Shown here one piece after another: positions 1-13,492 of a DNA stretch of 64,000 nt (its first letter is position 1; each line of letters begins with the position of its first letter). Source of the DNA: Archegozetes longisetosus (lineage: Eukaryota; Arthropoda; Arachnida; Sarcoptiformes; Trhypochthoniidae). The position numbers and the translations under genes are program-made. Where the stretch lies: NCBI GenBank assembly GCA_018873245.2, contig JAEMBT020000003.1, positions 10,301,843 to 10,365,842 of the forward strand. The letters run 5' to 3'. The notes beneath the pieces are model-generated. The model made no database searches and was not told where the DNA came from. It worked only from the letters and a program-made list of their open reading frames with translations.

Positions 1-606
1 TATACGATATGCCACTCATAATTTGGAGCTAAGCTTCATTTTTGTAAACAGATTAATCCTTCTTGAGTTGTCCTTAAGTTGATTTCTAGTCAGACTTATC
101 ATAAATAAACAATGATTGCGAAATTCGTTCTACAACATAAGTACAAAACATTCCTTTAAATATTTAGCAACAATAAGATTAGAACGGAGTATTGAGTCAA
201 AAATGTAGTAGGCACGTTTAGAATGTTTGATGAAACATTCCGGAATTTGAGTATTCCTCGCGACCATAACATTTGAATCTGTTTGGCAACAGTAAATTCG
301 GCGAAAGACTGCGAGTTATTGTCTTCTCTCTCCAGTTGTTGTCGACTCATTAGTGCCTCGACTTCGATATTAAGCTAAATTGAATTAAATGATTCGGTAA
401 CTTGTAAACACTTCGAACATTAAAAGTTAGACACAAAAATTTTATTTTCGTGAAGAACATATCTGATAAAATCTGTTTATCGATTCTAAATCACAACCAA
501 GAAAACAAATAGAGTATAAATAAAAATATAAAATACAAAATATAAAATCACAATTTTAGTACTTTAGTTAAAAGTAACTCTTTGATTAAATTATAGTTAT
601 TATTAG
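1..606. other. Left flank, no gene supported
   Basis: AT-rich sequence. A 64-codon minus-strand reading frame (156-350) has no recognisable domain and no clear splice partner. It could be a first exon of a gene lying to the left, but nothing seen here proves it. Confidence 0.5.
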
Positions 607-1448
607 TTAGTAGGCGATCGCATGTTTCACAACATTCTCAATTTTGAGCTCATTTAAGATAAAATTCATATTTTCGACTAATTTGGCAGCGACTGCGGCA
701 ATACTCGAGATGATAATACAGATACTGCCAAGTCTATAGAAACCATTTTTCACGAGTGCTTCGCCAGCAGTTCCGCTAAACGACGAAACCATTTTGAGAG
801 CTGCGGTCGCGATCTCTTGGAATGAGTTGACTTGTGATGACCAACCGATACCATACTTCCAGAAAGTGCAATAGTGCTCACAATTCAAACTCTAAATTAA
901 TTAAAACAATCACAACAGTCATTATTTAAAGAGAAAAAACATAAAAACACTTTAAAACTACAAATTAATACAAAAATTGAAGTCACGTGAAAAAATAATA
1001 CTTTGAGATCATATTTAACGATCGTATCCTTCATATTATGCAACATCTTAAAAACTTGTTTGATGTCTGGCAAACCATTTCTTGTGGTTTTCATCATTTT
1101 TAGCGCCATATTTTGCTGATTATTTACACGACAAAGAGATGGACGCGAAGACTCGTTATCTCGGAGTATGTCAAAGAGTGGCTCATATTTAATACAAGCC
1201 TTACCGTTGAAGGCAACTTCTTTTGTGTTATTACAATTGCTGTGATTCGGAGCTCCAGTGACGTGGAAACACCAAACGATTCCATTTTGATCAACTGATT
1301 CACAGATAACCCAATGTTTATATGAGTTTCGCTGAATTTCAATCAGATCTCCACTGTTTATGTGATATATGATTCGGTCGTATTCCAGATAAGAACCGAC
1401 ATAACCGAATGAGTGACTTGGTATACTCTTCGAGTAAACAGATCCCAT
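607..1448 (-). CDS. LRAT/NlpC-P60-like acyltransferase domain protein, two exons
   Basis: Exon 1 is 1448-1002 (149 residues) and exon 2 is 891-607. Both join in phase 0 across a 110-bp intron with donor GTATTA and acceptor TTTAG, giving 243 residues. The LRAT family uses a His-Cys thiol fold for acyl transfer or phospholipase A chemistry on lipids. Visible signatures are GDLIEI near residue 33, an HW pair with the likely catalytic His45, a second histidine in FHV (His62), and the diagnostic NCEH motif opening exon 2 with the likely nucleophile Cys153. The intron falls just before NCEH. A hydrophobic stretch in the C-terminal part (RLGSICIIISSIAAVAAKL) could be a membrane anchor, as in LRAT and HRASLS proteins. 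The substrate cannot be told. A broken paralogue lies at 21270-25660. Confidence 0.82.
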
Positions 1449-2968
1449 AGTTTTTTATTTGTTAATCACCAGTTGTTTTGTTTCAAATGTTTCGTTGCTA
1501 TGAAGCGTTTAAAAATCATCTGACTTTCCTTCAAATAGAGACTAGATTTGAGTAGAGGCCCACACACACAAACATTTTTCTATACATACAAACGTTTTTG
1601 CTTAATCCATTGAACAACATTTGAGTTTTATTCAAGTAATTCTTATATCAAATTCGGTATTAAAGCATTTTTATTGTTTCAATTTTAGTTTTATTTACAT
1701 CTTGTTATGAAATCTGAAATATTAAAGTCTTATTGCCAATGCATACCTTGCTTTCAATTGTTTTGAAACGAATCAACAAAAATAAAGTCTTCATATTTTA
1801 GGTTTTGATTGATTTTTAGCTCAAAAATCTATTTACTTAAATTTTCTCTTATTTTTTATTCAAAAAGTTTAAGCTAAATAACAACTGATTGGGATTTAAT
1901 CAGAGAAATCACATGAATGGGTGCACACGAATATGGCATAAGAGTCTTGACTGAAAGATTAAACTTTGATTTAACTGAGAACTTGAAAAATTTGAGTCTC
2001 GTCGTAGGGTTATACAATAAGTAGAAAATAAAAGAATCCAAGTTGTTCTGATTTCTTGGTAGAAGCTGTAGTAAGAACTGTATTAACGAAAAGAAAGATG
2101 GTTTTAATCGCGTCTCAATTGGTCTGAGTGAGTTTTCGTTTTGCTCAACAATTAAGCGAAATACGGCTCAACTAAGCGAATAAATTATTTCTCTCTAGAG
2201 TCGAAAGCTTTAATATCATCTTATAAATCAATTTTAAAAAATTTGGTTTGAATGGATTTAAAGTCATAAGTAGCAGACTTAAATTTCACTTGACATAAAA
2301 ATTGCAATTAAGTTATATTGAATGGAAACGTTTTAAACTCAAGAGACATGAATTATCTATAAATTACAGCATTTCTCGTTCTTCATTATGAACATGTGTG
2401 TCTGAACTTTTCGAATGAAACTTGTTAAAATTTCATTCGAACTTACTGAATAGAAGACAAAAATATCTATTTGAATAGGAATGCTGAGCAAATGAAACTT
2501 TGGCTTAATATGAATCTTTTCACTATTCAGTCGAATACCAAAGATATCTGTGGTATAGAGATAAATATTTTCCAGGCATAGAATATTTATGCAATTGCAT
2601 CGCAGCTCAAAAGCAATAAAGAAAAGCTAAAAAGTAAACTTATCTTTAGCTGTCTTTCAAGTATGATTGAAGATGAATGATATCAAATATTCTAAAAAGA
2701 TATCTTGAATTCAGACTTTAAGAAAACACATTCAAATTGATTTCTTTCATCTATAGATACCACAGATTAAAGTTTGATTATGTTCAAGAGTCTCAGGAAG
2801 CTATGACACATTTCTTATCAACTTTTTATAAACCTTTAAAGACATATCTGAAAGCTGTTATCCTGAAAATGCATTTTTGGTGTTTTTTTAACATGAAAGC
2901 AAAATTTAAGAATTATTTGCTTGATAGAAACTCTTAAGCTTTATTAATTTTATATCTTCTGAAAACAG
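1449..2968. other. Intergenic or upstream intron sequence
   Basis: AT-rich DNA between the LRAT-like gene and the first visible exon of the plus-strand GPCR. No coding stretch resembling TM1-TM3 of a receptor was seen here, so this is either intron of the GPCR gene or plain intergenic DNA. Confidence 0.4.
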
Positions 2969-5900
2969 ATACTTTGCAATTGTTCATCCATTCCGTTCTC
3001 TATTATGGATCAAAACACATAAACTAATAGTTATATCAATTATATGGCTATTGGGAGTACTGATCGGCTCTTCTCAACTGATCAAAAGCCGAGCCGTACT
3101 TTTTTATTATGGTAACGATCACTATTATGACTGTCGTGAGGAGTGGTCTGACGAGGATGGAAAGATCTACACTTTGTTTATATTCAGTGTTACTTTCTTG
3201 ATACCAATCGTTGCATTGATTTACGTTTATTCTACGATCGGTTTGCATATCATGAGACATGTCATACCTGGAAATCCAGACCTTCATAGGGATGAAGCAC
3301 ACCTTATTACTAAAATAAAGGTTAGTTATTGACGTTAATTAAACTTTTTTCTGACAGCTCATTATGTTTTTGTCACTAGGTTTCATTTACTTTGAAATTT
3401 TTAACGAAATTTTGGTCAAAAGTTCAAGCTTTTAGTCCTTTCTATCAGACTTTAAAATTTAACTTAGGCTACATTGGAAATAATTTCGGAGTTTGCTTTA
3501 TATACTGTTTCTTTGAAACTTCGATAAGTTTATATCAAGTTCTTTTGAATTTATGTTGAGGTTTATATAAATTCAAATAATTTTAGACTTATATTACTAC
3601 CAATAGAGTATTGAAGAGTTGAGTAGTCAAGCTTGAGCAAAGCTTAAACTTTGAGTTAAACTTGAGCTTAGCTTTTGCTACTCATTATCATAAGTAAAAG
3701 GTTAAGAATAAAAGTTTATTTTTATAGTTTATCTTATAATTATTTATTTGAAGATATTTGACAGGAATAGTTATTATAAAGAGATGAAAAATAAATATTC
3801 TTGCATTAGATCTTAGGAAAAACTTTAAGACTTAAGTAATGTTATGCAAAAAAGAAGGAAAAATACATATAAATTATGATATGATGTGTGCTTAGCGTAT
3901 AATAATCATGAATTATTAGTAGTCGTTAATGTCAACTCAAGTGCTAGTCATGTGAATCCCTAGATATTAATTAATGAGTACAATTATGTCTTGATTTGCC
4001 AAATTAATGTTGATTTCCAAAGAACTATAAAAACGAGCCGAGCAGAATCTAAATTTGATGTCAATCAATTATGAAATGTTTTGCAAAGTTTTATTCAATG
4101 TATATTTTCATTATAAGTAAATTTAAACAAATACACGAGAAGTCTTTTAAATAATTTTGACAAAAATACAATAGAGGATTGAATAAGAGATGAAAATTTA
4201 GCTAAAGTTTAATCAAATGCAAATTTTTTATAGCTTAATTCTTGTATAAAAATAGCTTTTAGCCAAATAGTGACTTGCTTTTAACTTAATTTGCACTCAT
4301 AATCAAAATCTGCTTAAAATATTGCGAAAAATTTGCTCTCAAATCTTTTCGACTTTTTTCAGATTCAAATTTCAAAGTTTGAAGCATTGATTGAGATATT
4401 GCATGAAAAGCAGAGTAAGCTCTCGATTATTAAAGATTAAACACAAGTTTGCTCAATGTTATCATGCCTTAATACAAATAGTTCTAAATATTAAAATCTT
4501 TGTTCAGAACTATAGTAAATTTGAGAATTCAGTTAAATATTTAGGTGTTTCGATTTTTCGGAGTTTATTTATTCAAAATCTGTATTAAACTTATTTATAG
4601 GTTATAAAAATATTGGCGACAGTCGTATTTTTATTCGCATTGTGTTGGCTTCCAATACACATATTCTCACTTCTTGTGTGGTTCTATCCGGCAATATTGA
4701 ACGCTAAGACGAAACTAGAGTATTGTTTATACGTTGGCTCGTATTTCATTTCACATTTTCTATCAATGGGACACTCAATGGCTAATCCAATTATATACTC
4801 ATTTATGAGTGAAAACTTCAGGGTAAGAAGTATTAGATTTTAATCTCTTTTATTGCTTGATCTGAGATAAATGATTGCAAAGTTCTTAAGTAGTGTAAGG
4901 CTTGAAAGAGAGATTTTGTTTTTATAAGGTTAGAATCAAACTAAGTATAAGAACCACCTTATAACGCTCAAAGTAAAGCTATAATGCTCAAAACTACTAA
5001 CGTTGATGTTTGTGAACTCGAACTGCTGTAAAAACTTTGTGAATATTTTATGATTCATATAAAATTGATGTAGAACAGGAACAGTAGTTGTTTTAAACCT
5101 TGTGAATGTGCCAATAGTTGAGAGTGTTAAGTGTTTGATAGATTTGATCTGCTAAAAGAGCCATTCTCTTAGCATTTATTTTAGGTATAGCTAGAGACTA
5201 TAGACGAATGTGAGTCAAAACGAGAGCTTAGATCACAATTTCAGGTTTTAAACTAATGATCAGTTTAAACAAATCTCATTAAACTTCAACGTTATCGGTA
5301 ATTATATAAATATCTCAATTAAGACTTAAACGACTAAAACTTCACTCTCTTGGGTCCATATTCTCTATGAATTGTGTTGGTGAGCCGCACGATTGAGATC
5401 GATATTACTGTAGTTCTTCCATTACAAGATTGAACGGAAGAAAGTTGAACAAAATGATTTGTAGTCTCGAATTGAATGCATCACTAATTGAGAGTAATAT
5501 AATTTTAGATATTGGCTCAAAGCCATAATAAAGTACAGAATTGACTGCAAATTATTTTGTTGAACTGTTTATTGTTCGGTTAGAATTGATTTTAAAGTAA
5601 GAAACTTATGTTATTCGCAACCTCAATGACATTATCTAATAATAACTTTTCATTCATGTTTATTCAACTATATTGAGCTGCAAAATCAAATACAAACTAT
5701 TTGAAGTTCAATGCTATAAGTTATTTAGATCATATTTATGAATAAATATCATAGAGTCAAAGGAGATTCGAGACTCAAATTTCGAAATAGTATTTGTCAA
5801 AAAAATTGCATTAAGCAATGCAGTCACTATTCTTGTCAGAAAATTTTGATGTTCATCGATCAGATTCTTTTTTTTAACAACCCTATCGGGAATATTATCC

Positions 5901-7059
5901 GACTGTAAAATTTTTGAAGTTACAAAAAAATGAATAAAACATAGAAATAAGTTTTCTTGGATGATTCCTCTCAAACAGATTCGTTTACAAATATTTTAGA
6001 ATACATTTAACAATGCTCCCATTTTTGTTATTCTTAACTTTACATTAATTTAGACTGAAATTCTGCTGCTCGTTCGAGCTTTCATAACTAGATTTCAGGT
6101 AAAATTATTTCTTAAGATCCTGTTCTTTTGTTAAAAACATAAGGAGTAAAAAGATACGACCTTTGCTGAAATATTGTTGTTCGCATCAAAGTAAATTGAA
6201 ATTAAAATAAGTAAAATGTTTGAGTGAGCATTCACGACTTCATTGAAACGCTTTTTGTTCTAAAAAAGGAAAGGCTTTTCTTTGGTTGTCAGATGTAGTC
6301 AAAAGTTGTTTTTCAATATGAATAAGAATACACTTTTACGAATATTTTATAATAGTATTACGTTTAAAGTATGTTGAGAATCCCTCAGGAATTTATCTTT
6401 TCATAAATAATCCTCTAAGTCTTGAGATGACGCTTAAACATACGACTTTCATTTGAAAGCTTTACTTACATGAATTCATTGCTTAAATTCTTGTCTGCTA
6501 TGTTATTGTATTGTTTGAATACTGCCCGTATTTTTACCCTCTAATGTAAAACCTAACAATTTCTACAAAAATGAACATATCTCGAGTAAATAAATTTTTT
6601 CAGGATAGGATTAAATTCAATTCAGAAATACAAAATTTTCAGGCAATCTTTACTAAAAATATTGAGACCTACATTCATGAGAGAGGAGAGAGAGAGAGAG
6701 AGAGAGAGAGCAACTTAGATACTAAGCCCTTAATACCTTTCGACCAAATATTTTTATTTTTAAAGCGCCTAATAGAAGTTCTGTTCGCAACAGAACTCTG
6801 CTGTACCATTCTATAGCTAGATATTTTTCATCTTTTCTGTTGGGAAAGTTAACCTTACTTCTATGCTCTTTTTCCCTTGCAGTCGGATTTGCGACCGATA
6901 TTTCAAGTTTGCTTTTCATGGATCAAGTTTTGCAATAAAGCCGACGGAATTGAAACAAATGAAAGTAACCCGCATCTCAATATCGGATCATTCAATTCAC
7001 GTTCAAAATCAATGATCTATAAGTATAAGCATAGGACTAATGCAGAAGATTATATCTAG
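2969..7059 (+). CDS. Class A neuropeptide-type GPCR, 3' three exons (TM4 to C-terminus)
   Basis: Exons read by eye are 2969-3320, 4601-4822 and 6883-7059 (stop TAG). The first opens after acceptor AACAG with A-TAC-TTT, which would complete the R of a (D)RY motif and runs RYFAIVHPFR, the intracellular end of TM3. TM4 (KLIVISIIWLLGVLIGSS), an extracellular loop with the conserved Cys in DCREEW, and TM5 follow. Donor AAG/GTTAGT joins in phase 0 to VIKILATVVFLFALCWLPIH, TM6 with the CWLP motif. TM7 has NPIIY and then SENFR. Donor AGG/GTAAGA joins to SDLRPIFQVCF, a good helix 8, at acceptor CCCTTGCAG. The pattern fits rhodopsin-class peptide receptors of the NPFF/QRFP/orexin/SIFamide kind; the ligand cannot be assigned. 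TM1-TM3 are not visible in the window. Confidence 0.75.
6679..6710. repeat. (GA)n microsatellite
   Basis: About 32 bases of GA dinucleotide repeat with one interruption, inside the last intron of the GPCR gene. Confidence 0.9.
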
Positions 7060-9791
7060 ATGAATATAGCATTGAGTGTTTGCAAAAACAAGGATAAATA
7101 ATAACTTAAGCATTCGGTCATCCTTATAAAATATTCAAATCTTATTCCATTCTGTACTTCAAATTTAATGCTCTGGTGATTTTTGATGTTATTTTTTACG
7201 AAATCAAAAGTTTCGTATTACTTATCTGTAAAGATAACTTTTCTCAAACTTAGAAACCACCGGATTTAATATCAAATGAATGACTACGAAGGAAAAGAAT
7301 CTTATTTACAATAGAAATAGAGTATTTTCTAGCAATTTCTATATTTTATGAAGGCAGCTAAAAAATAGTTCTTCACTTTCATGCAAAACAATATTGAATA
7401 CAATGATAGTGTGTAAAAGCAGTATACTCCGGGTTTCCTGTTTTATCTTGTATGAAAACATAGTTTGAATCAAATATAATAATCTGAAAAGTTTTCAATT
7501 CATGTTAAAATTGTAAAATCAATAGTTAATTGACTTTTGAAACAGGACTAATGCTACTAATAACAGTGAAATAGAAACTTGAATGAGTCTTAATCTATTT
7601 TATGTATTCAAATTTATACCGTCTCTCCACACTGTTATCTATAATATTAATTGACTTCAAAGTCAAAATTGATGTTATTGTTATTTTTGATTTGGAAATC
7701 GTGTTTCTAATAAGTGTAATTGCTATATGTTGAAACTTCAGGCAATTATGGGGTTTTATGATGAGATAAAAAATACTCATGGCTTTAATCGAGCTAAAGT
7801 CTAAAATATGAGTTAAAACGTGAAGGTTTACGACACTGTTTGACTTAACTCTAGGTACAGTCAAAGAGTAAGCACAAAAAATGTGACTCAGTACTGAATA
7901 ACTTGTATCTAATCCTCCAAAATATGTGGCAAACTTGATACTAAACAGTATTTTTATGTGAACCAGTGTCACTTTCTAGTAGTGTTCAAAGCTCAGGTAT
8001 ATATTATCCGTGCTCATTCACATGTAAAATACGTACTTTGGTGTATAGCAGATAAAACTCTGCCAAACCAGTTCACTAAGAAGTTATGCGTTTGAAATAG
8101 GTTTTCAAAACTGAATCATCTCTGAATAAATGATTTTGAGTCGAAGCGCATTTTGCCCTTTTACTTAAGGTGAATGAGAGTATGCTTTCGAGTTGTTAGT
8201 TTGCTTTCATCAAACAATCTTCCGGCTGCACCATTCATAGTCTTATTATAACTTTTCTTAAATTTTAACACTGAGTAAAATTTGTCAATTCTGTCAAGTT
8301 TAAGATAATATTTTATGCAGAGTCGACAATTTAAAACCGAAATTATTCATAAGAGATAAAACTTTTCTGTTTTAATACTCATCAGAAACAGATGAACTAC
8401 TTTAATGGTTAAATAAAAATAGCATTACAATCTACTTTTCACCAGTCATTAAGCTCATAGAGAAAATTACAAAAATGTATTTAAAAAGTATATATAATTT
8501 TGATTTATAAGCGCTGAAGATGTTATAATCATATTTTCAGAAGTATTAGGCTAAACTTTCAGTACTTCTTTATAAGATTCTAATCCAGTGTTTTAACAAT
8601 AAAAGTACATTCAACTGTTGTAAATGCTATTTTATCTTTATTCATTCTTAGATTTATGTTTAATAAAAGTTCAAACTAGGTCTTTTCTTATGTTGAACTT
8701 TTCTGATAAAACTTTTGTCCAAAAAAAGTATTTATAAGAGAAGTTTTATGTTCGATCCGATTCGGTTTTAAGTTTTTGACACAGTAGATAAGTATTTATA
8801 TTATATATTATTATATTTAATAATAATATATAATATATATTTAAAAATGTTGTCCAGATTTGTTGAATCCATCGTATATATGGTATTTTATTAAGAAATT
8901 TGATGATTATTTTGTTTCGATAAATAAAAACGTTTACTATCGAAACACAAGTATTGGACTGCATTAACTTTTGTTAAATTTAATTAGGTTTCGAATTGAA
9001 ACTAGAGTTGCCTAATGTTGTAAATAACTTTCACTTATACATCAGATATAGTAAATGTATTATCGAGTTCTATGTCTTGTTATTCAAATATAAACGATTG
9101 TTAGTTAACCCAACTCCTTGTCAAAAGCATGCCTGAGCACTGCAAATACATTAAAGTTTATTATCAATTGATTATAGATTTTTTTCATCTAATTCATTTA
9201 AAACTTATGAAAGAAGTTGAGTAATTCTGTAAATTTGAGGTTGATTACTCTTTCGCTCAAATAATGTTTTATTGTTTTACAAAGCAGTGTTTACTCTTCT
9301 TAATCTTAGAACCGAATGATCAAAAGTAAGCAAAACTAAATCCTAAATCCTTAAGTCTCAAAGACCTATGGTATAAACGAAGTAAAAAAACTAGAGTAAG
9401 AGAAAAAGATTGATAATATAGACAAACAAGAATTGCCACTTAGAATAATCCTTAGATATGGCTCAAATTCAAATTGATTTATTCAGTATTTGCCTCTTAT
9501 TGGGAACTAAATCTATGCATAATTTAAGTGAGATTTGACATCAGATTTCAAACTTTCAAGGATTTAGTTTGAGGTTAGATAAGTTAGATAAAGTGGAATA
9601 TAGACATAAAGTACGATCAAATAAATTTGAAATGTTTCTGGATATGATTTGATAATTGAGCTAAAAAATATTTGAGCCACAAAAATTAGAAGACATTTTT
9701 TCTATGAATGTTAATCACTACTGAGCATAAACTTAAAAAGCTGAAGACTTAATTAAAAGAACAATCACTCTATTGAGTTAGTTAATGAAAT
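7060..9791. other. Intergenic AT-rich DNA
   Basis: About 2.7 kb between the GPCR and protease genes, which converge on it. I see no exon with a recognisable protein. A minus-strand frame at 7595-7972 is hydrophobic and low-complexity and has no family signature. An AT palindrome lies at 8798-8838. Confidence 0.5.
8798..8838. repeat. Perfect or near-perfect AT palindrome
   Basis: An AT-only stretch that reads the same on both strands around position 8817, with arms of about 18 bases. It would extrude as a hairpin. It may be a chance product of AT-rich DNA. Confidence 0.6.
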
Positions 9792-11313
9792 TTAGTTTTC
9801 TTTCTTAGTTTTATTTATCCAATCGAGGAATGTTTCAACTTTGGTGAAAACCGATGGAACAGAAGATCCACAAATAGTTCTACCATAGGAAGTAATACCT
9901 TCTAGAATCCAGACCCCATTAGCTAAGGGGCACTGTAAGGGACCGCCTGAATCTCCTCTACAAGTACTCACACCTGAATATCCAGCACAAATTTCGCTCT
10001 GATCAACTTCTGATCTGAATTTTTTGCACTCTTCACTTGTAATTAAAGCTACTTTAGCATGTTTAAGCACAGACGAATCGCTTGCGTCTATAATTGGCAA
10101 AAGTTATTAATTAGTTTTGTTTGCATAGATTTTAGGATTAGTTGTTACTCGTTGCAGTTCTTCCCCATCCTGTAATATAGCAATCATTTTGTCTAACAGG
10201 TAGTCCAACACTTGGTAAGCATATAGGTTGAAGATGTTTATGCTTTCCTGTTAGGTCTAACTTTTCAGATAATTTAACCATTGCTATGTCATGTTTTGAT
10301 GTTGTCGTGTGATTATAGAGTGGGTGAACGATATGCTGCAAAATAGAATCCATTAACTATTTATTACTTCGAACTCTACTTTTTTTATTATGTTAAGAAT
10401 TGCAGCAAACTCTTGAAATTTTTCTATGGAGCAACAAAACAAGTTTGTAACCTAAAAATTGATCGAAAACTTTAAAGTTCTATTGCAGAATAAGTTATCA
10501 CTCGGCACCTTTATCTGTTACTTTTTATCGTTGAGTGTGTATTGTCATTTACTGTGATTGCTATTCATCATCATACGTTCATAATTGAATTGATGTATCG
10601 ATAATTTGTTACAATTGATAACTATATCAATTTCTATACCAATTTATCAATTCAATTGTGAACATATGATGATGAATAACAATTACAATACGTGAATGTG
10701 ATGTCAATACATTGTATAGTGATAGTATAGTGACATGTATAGTGATTGTGAATATGCACTCAACGATAACAAACATTAGATAAAGGTGAGGTCTGCAGAA
10801 TATCAACCAATACGTTATAATCATTGGCTTTTTTGGAAACTAGTCCTAGTTTTAGCTTTTGCTAAAAGATTCAACGCCAAAAATAAGGAGAACATGTGGT
10901 AAAAATTTCGTTTTAAGCTTTTAGAAATTAAACAATGCTAAAAGGGGTACAAAAGTTCATACTTTTTCAGCTTCAATATCGACTTGTAATGGTTCGTGGA
11001 GAGAGATATTATGAGCTCCGAGTTTGAGATAAACTGCAGCTAGAGTCGAATTGATTTGTTGATTGAAACAATGGGCTGCAGTGACCAACCACTGGTCATC
11101 AATAAGACTAGCGTCACATCTAAGCACATGAATAGTCTTATTGGTGCCATTGGCCACGTGTTGTATTCTCATAAATGCCATCCATGGGTATTCGAGCTGT
11201 TTTGTCTCATTTCCGCCAACTATTCTTAGGATGTCTTGCGAACGTCCGCATTGTAGACTTAGTGCAACTGTGAATAAACACAATATTAGAATAGCTGTCA
11301 ATGACTTGTGCAT
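9792..11313 (-). CDS. Secreted chymotrypsin-family (S1A) serine protease, three exons
   Basis: Exons are 11313-10963, 10335-10149 and 10087-9792, joined in phases 0 and 1 with GT-AG ends, giving 277 residues. A signal peptide (MHKSLTAILILCLFTVALSL) is followed by a short pro-region and the activation site R30/IVGG. The catalytic triad is complete: His81 in TAAHC, Asp133 in HDIAM and Ser226 in GDSGGP. The residue six before the active serine (position 189 in chymotrypsin numbering) is Ser220, not the Asp of trypsins, so cleavage after basic residues is not expected and a chymotrypsin-like or other specificity is more likely. Potential N-glycosylation sites occur (NGT, NKT, NST). No CLIP or other added domain is seen. 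The role (digestive or other extracellular) is unknown. Intron 1 holds a hairpin repeat. Confidence 0.9.
10506..10788. repeat. Hairpin (foldback/MITE-like) repeat in protease intron 1
   Basis: The left end CACCTTTATCTGTTA and the right end TAGATAAAGGTG are inverted copies, and pairing continues inward through ATCGTTGAGTG / CACTCAACGAT to a centre near 10635. Arms are about 140 bp. No coding content. Confidence 0.75.
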
Positions 11314-12248
11314 TATTTATGGGACAGAAATGAACTCAATTTGGAATAAATTGAATGAGATCTGAGCAAATAGGGGCTTCGGTCAGATATCAATTGTATT
11401 TGTGATTATTAAGCCTTAAGTTTTTTACATTGTTGCCTATGGATTGATGTGAATCTTAACACCTATTTTGATGGTAAAAGGATATAAAAGTGCTGATATA
11501 TCATTCAATGCCAAACTTATTTTCATTATCAAACTTGTGTTCATTCTCAAGCCATAGCTTTTACTTATGCATCATATGATAAATTTTAACTTTGAATTCG
11601 CAATTTTCATATTGGGCTAAAGGTCTAATATTGACTCAAGTGTTCTATTGATGCCGGAAAAGACGTCTGATAGGAGGCATAAAATTTTATAAATGAAAAC
11701 TTGAATATTTAGTCTTATCAAAAATCGAAACAGAGAAGTTTCGGCGTTGTTAAGGCTCCAAAAATTCTAAGTATGAGCTGAGCTGACATAATAATAGCTT
11801 AAAAATATTTTCTTACAGCTATGCAAAGTGTTATGTCTGGCACGAGTATTTGAATGAATAAAACTTTTCGAAGATATACTTTTCAAAATAGTTCAAACTT
11901 CAAATACCAGTCTATCATAAGAGATATTTGAAGTAGAAGTAGATTGTACAGTCGATGCAGTACCTTACAGCCAGTAAATCAATTTCATTTTTTCAAACTC
12001 AATAGTCATTTTGATAAAATATCACATTTTTTTTATAAAAGGCCTCATCACAAATAAAATCATAGAAGACTAATCATTCACTAATATGTCATAATAAATA
12101 TTTATAAGGCATGCATTGATTTTACAAAGTCTTCATTTTATTCTCAGAAATCTGTTGTTGACTATGATTTGAGAGAAAATTAAACATTAAATTCATTACT
12201 TCTGCTTCAATTAGGTTGAAAGTATCTCAAATCATTATCAAGTTCTTG
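11314..12248. other. Upstream region of the protease gene
   Basis: AT-rich noncoding DNA between the minus-strand protease start and the large palindrome. It should contain the protease promoter; no specific element could be supported. Confidence 0.45.
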
Positions 12249-13492
12249 ATTTGTGTGAATTAATTAACAAATTAAATATATGCTTTGATCGTAAAAAATG
12301 ATGGCTACCTTATGAGCACGATAAGTTACTTAATGCCAAATCATTGATTTTCAATCATATTTGTGATAAAATTTTTTTTATAGAAAGGAGAACTCACATC
12401 AAACCATTGTGGATGGGAAAGGACTCTTGATGTTGTGGTGAGTGGCGAATATATTAGTGCATTTTCGATCAAAATATTGGATCTTAGTTGCTTCTGGTTC
12501 TGAGGAAAAAATTTCTCACTTTTTTAACATTAGTCTATGGAACAAGACTTAATTTCAAAAATTCATTTGACCCCCACCCCAATTAGCTTCCTTTCGGGGT
12601 TTCGCTCAAAAATCAATAAAAGTAAAGGAATAATTTTGGAAAATTTTTAAAGTGGTTCAAGGCCTGGAAATAGTGAAATCGACGATTAAAGTTTTCATTT
12701 GAATGGCTGTATAACTCGTTCTCAATACTCGTTATCGCATAGTTAATTCATTTTTTAAAAAGTATTATTCAAAGTTTCCAAAGCTCACAACTCCTGAAGC
12801 ACTTAGCTGTCATGCTTAAGACTTATATTTCTGGAAACTGTGTGCAAAAAGCTTTGAAATGATGTGTATGCCACCGACTCTCATTGGTGGACCTATTGGA
12901 ACAGATGCACATAGTTTCAAAGGTTTTTGACACAGTTTCCAGAAGTATAAGTCTTAAGCGTATCAGTTGGACGCTTCTAGAGCTATGAGCTTTTGAACTG
13001 TTGAATACCACTTTTTAAAAATGAATTATAATGATGTTGAATGTTTCGAACTCGTTATACAGTCATTCAAACGAAAACTTCAATCGTCGATTTAACCCTG
13101 TTCCAGGTCTTACACCACTCTAAGACTTTCCAAAAATCATCTCCCTAATTCTAGTGATTTTTGAGCGAAATTCCGAAAGTGAACTAATTGGGGTGGGGTC
13201 AAATGACTTTTTGAAATTGTCTTGTTCCATAGACTAATGTTAAAAAAGTGAGAATTTTTTTCTTTAGAACCAGAAGCAACTCAGATTAAATATTTTGATC
13301 GAAGATGCACTAATATATTCGCCACTCACCACAACATCAAAAGTCCTTTCCCACGCACAATGGTTTGACGTGAGTTCTCCTTTCTATAAAAAAAATTGTT
13401 GTCACAAATAACATGATTAAAAATCAATGATTCAGCATTAAGTGACTTATCGTGCTCATAAGGCACCCATCGATTTTTATGATCAATGCATA

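Noticed and set aside
156-350. 64-codon minus-strand frame starting MSRQQLERED
   Set aside because: No domain, no clear donor or partner exon; could be chance or an exon of a gene outside the window.
7595-7972. 125-codon minus-strand frame
   Set aside because: Hydrophobic low-complexity translation of AT-rich DNA, without family or splice context.
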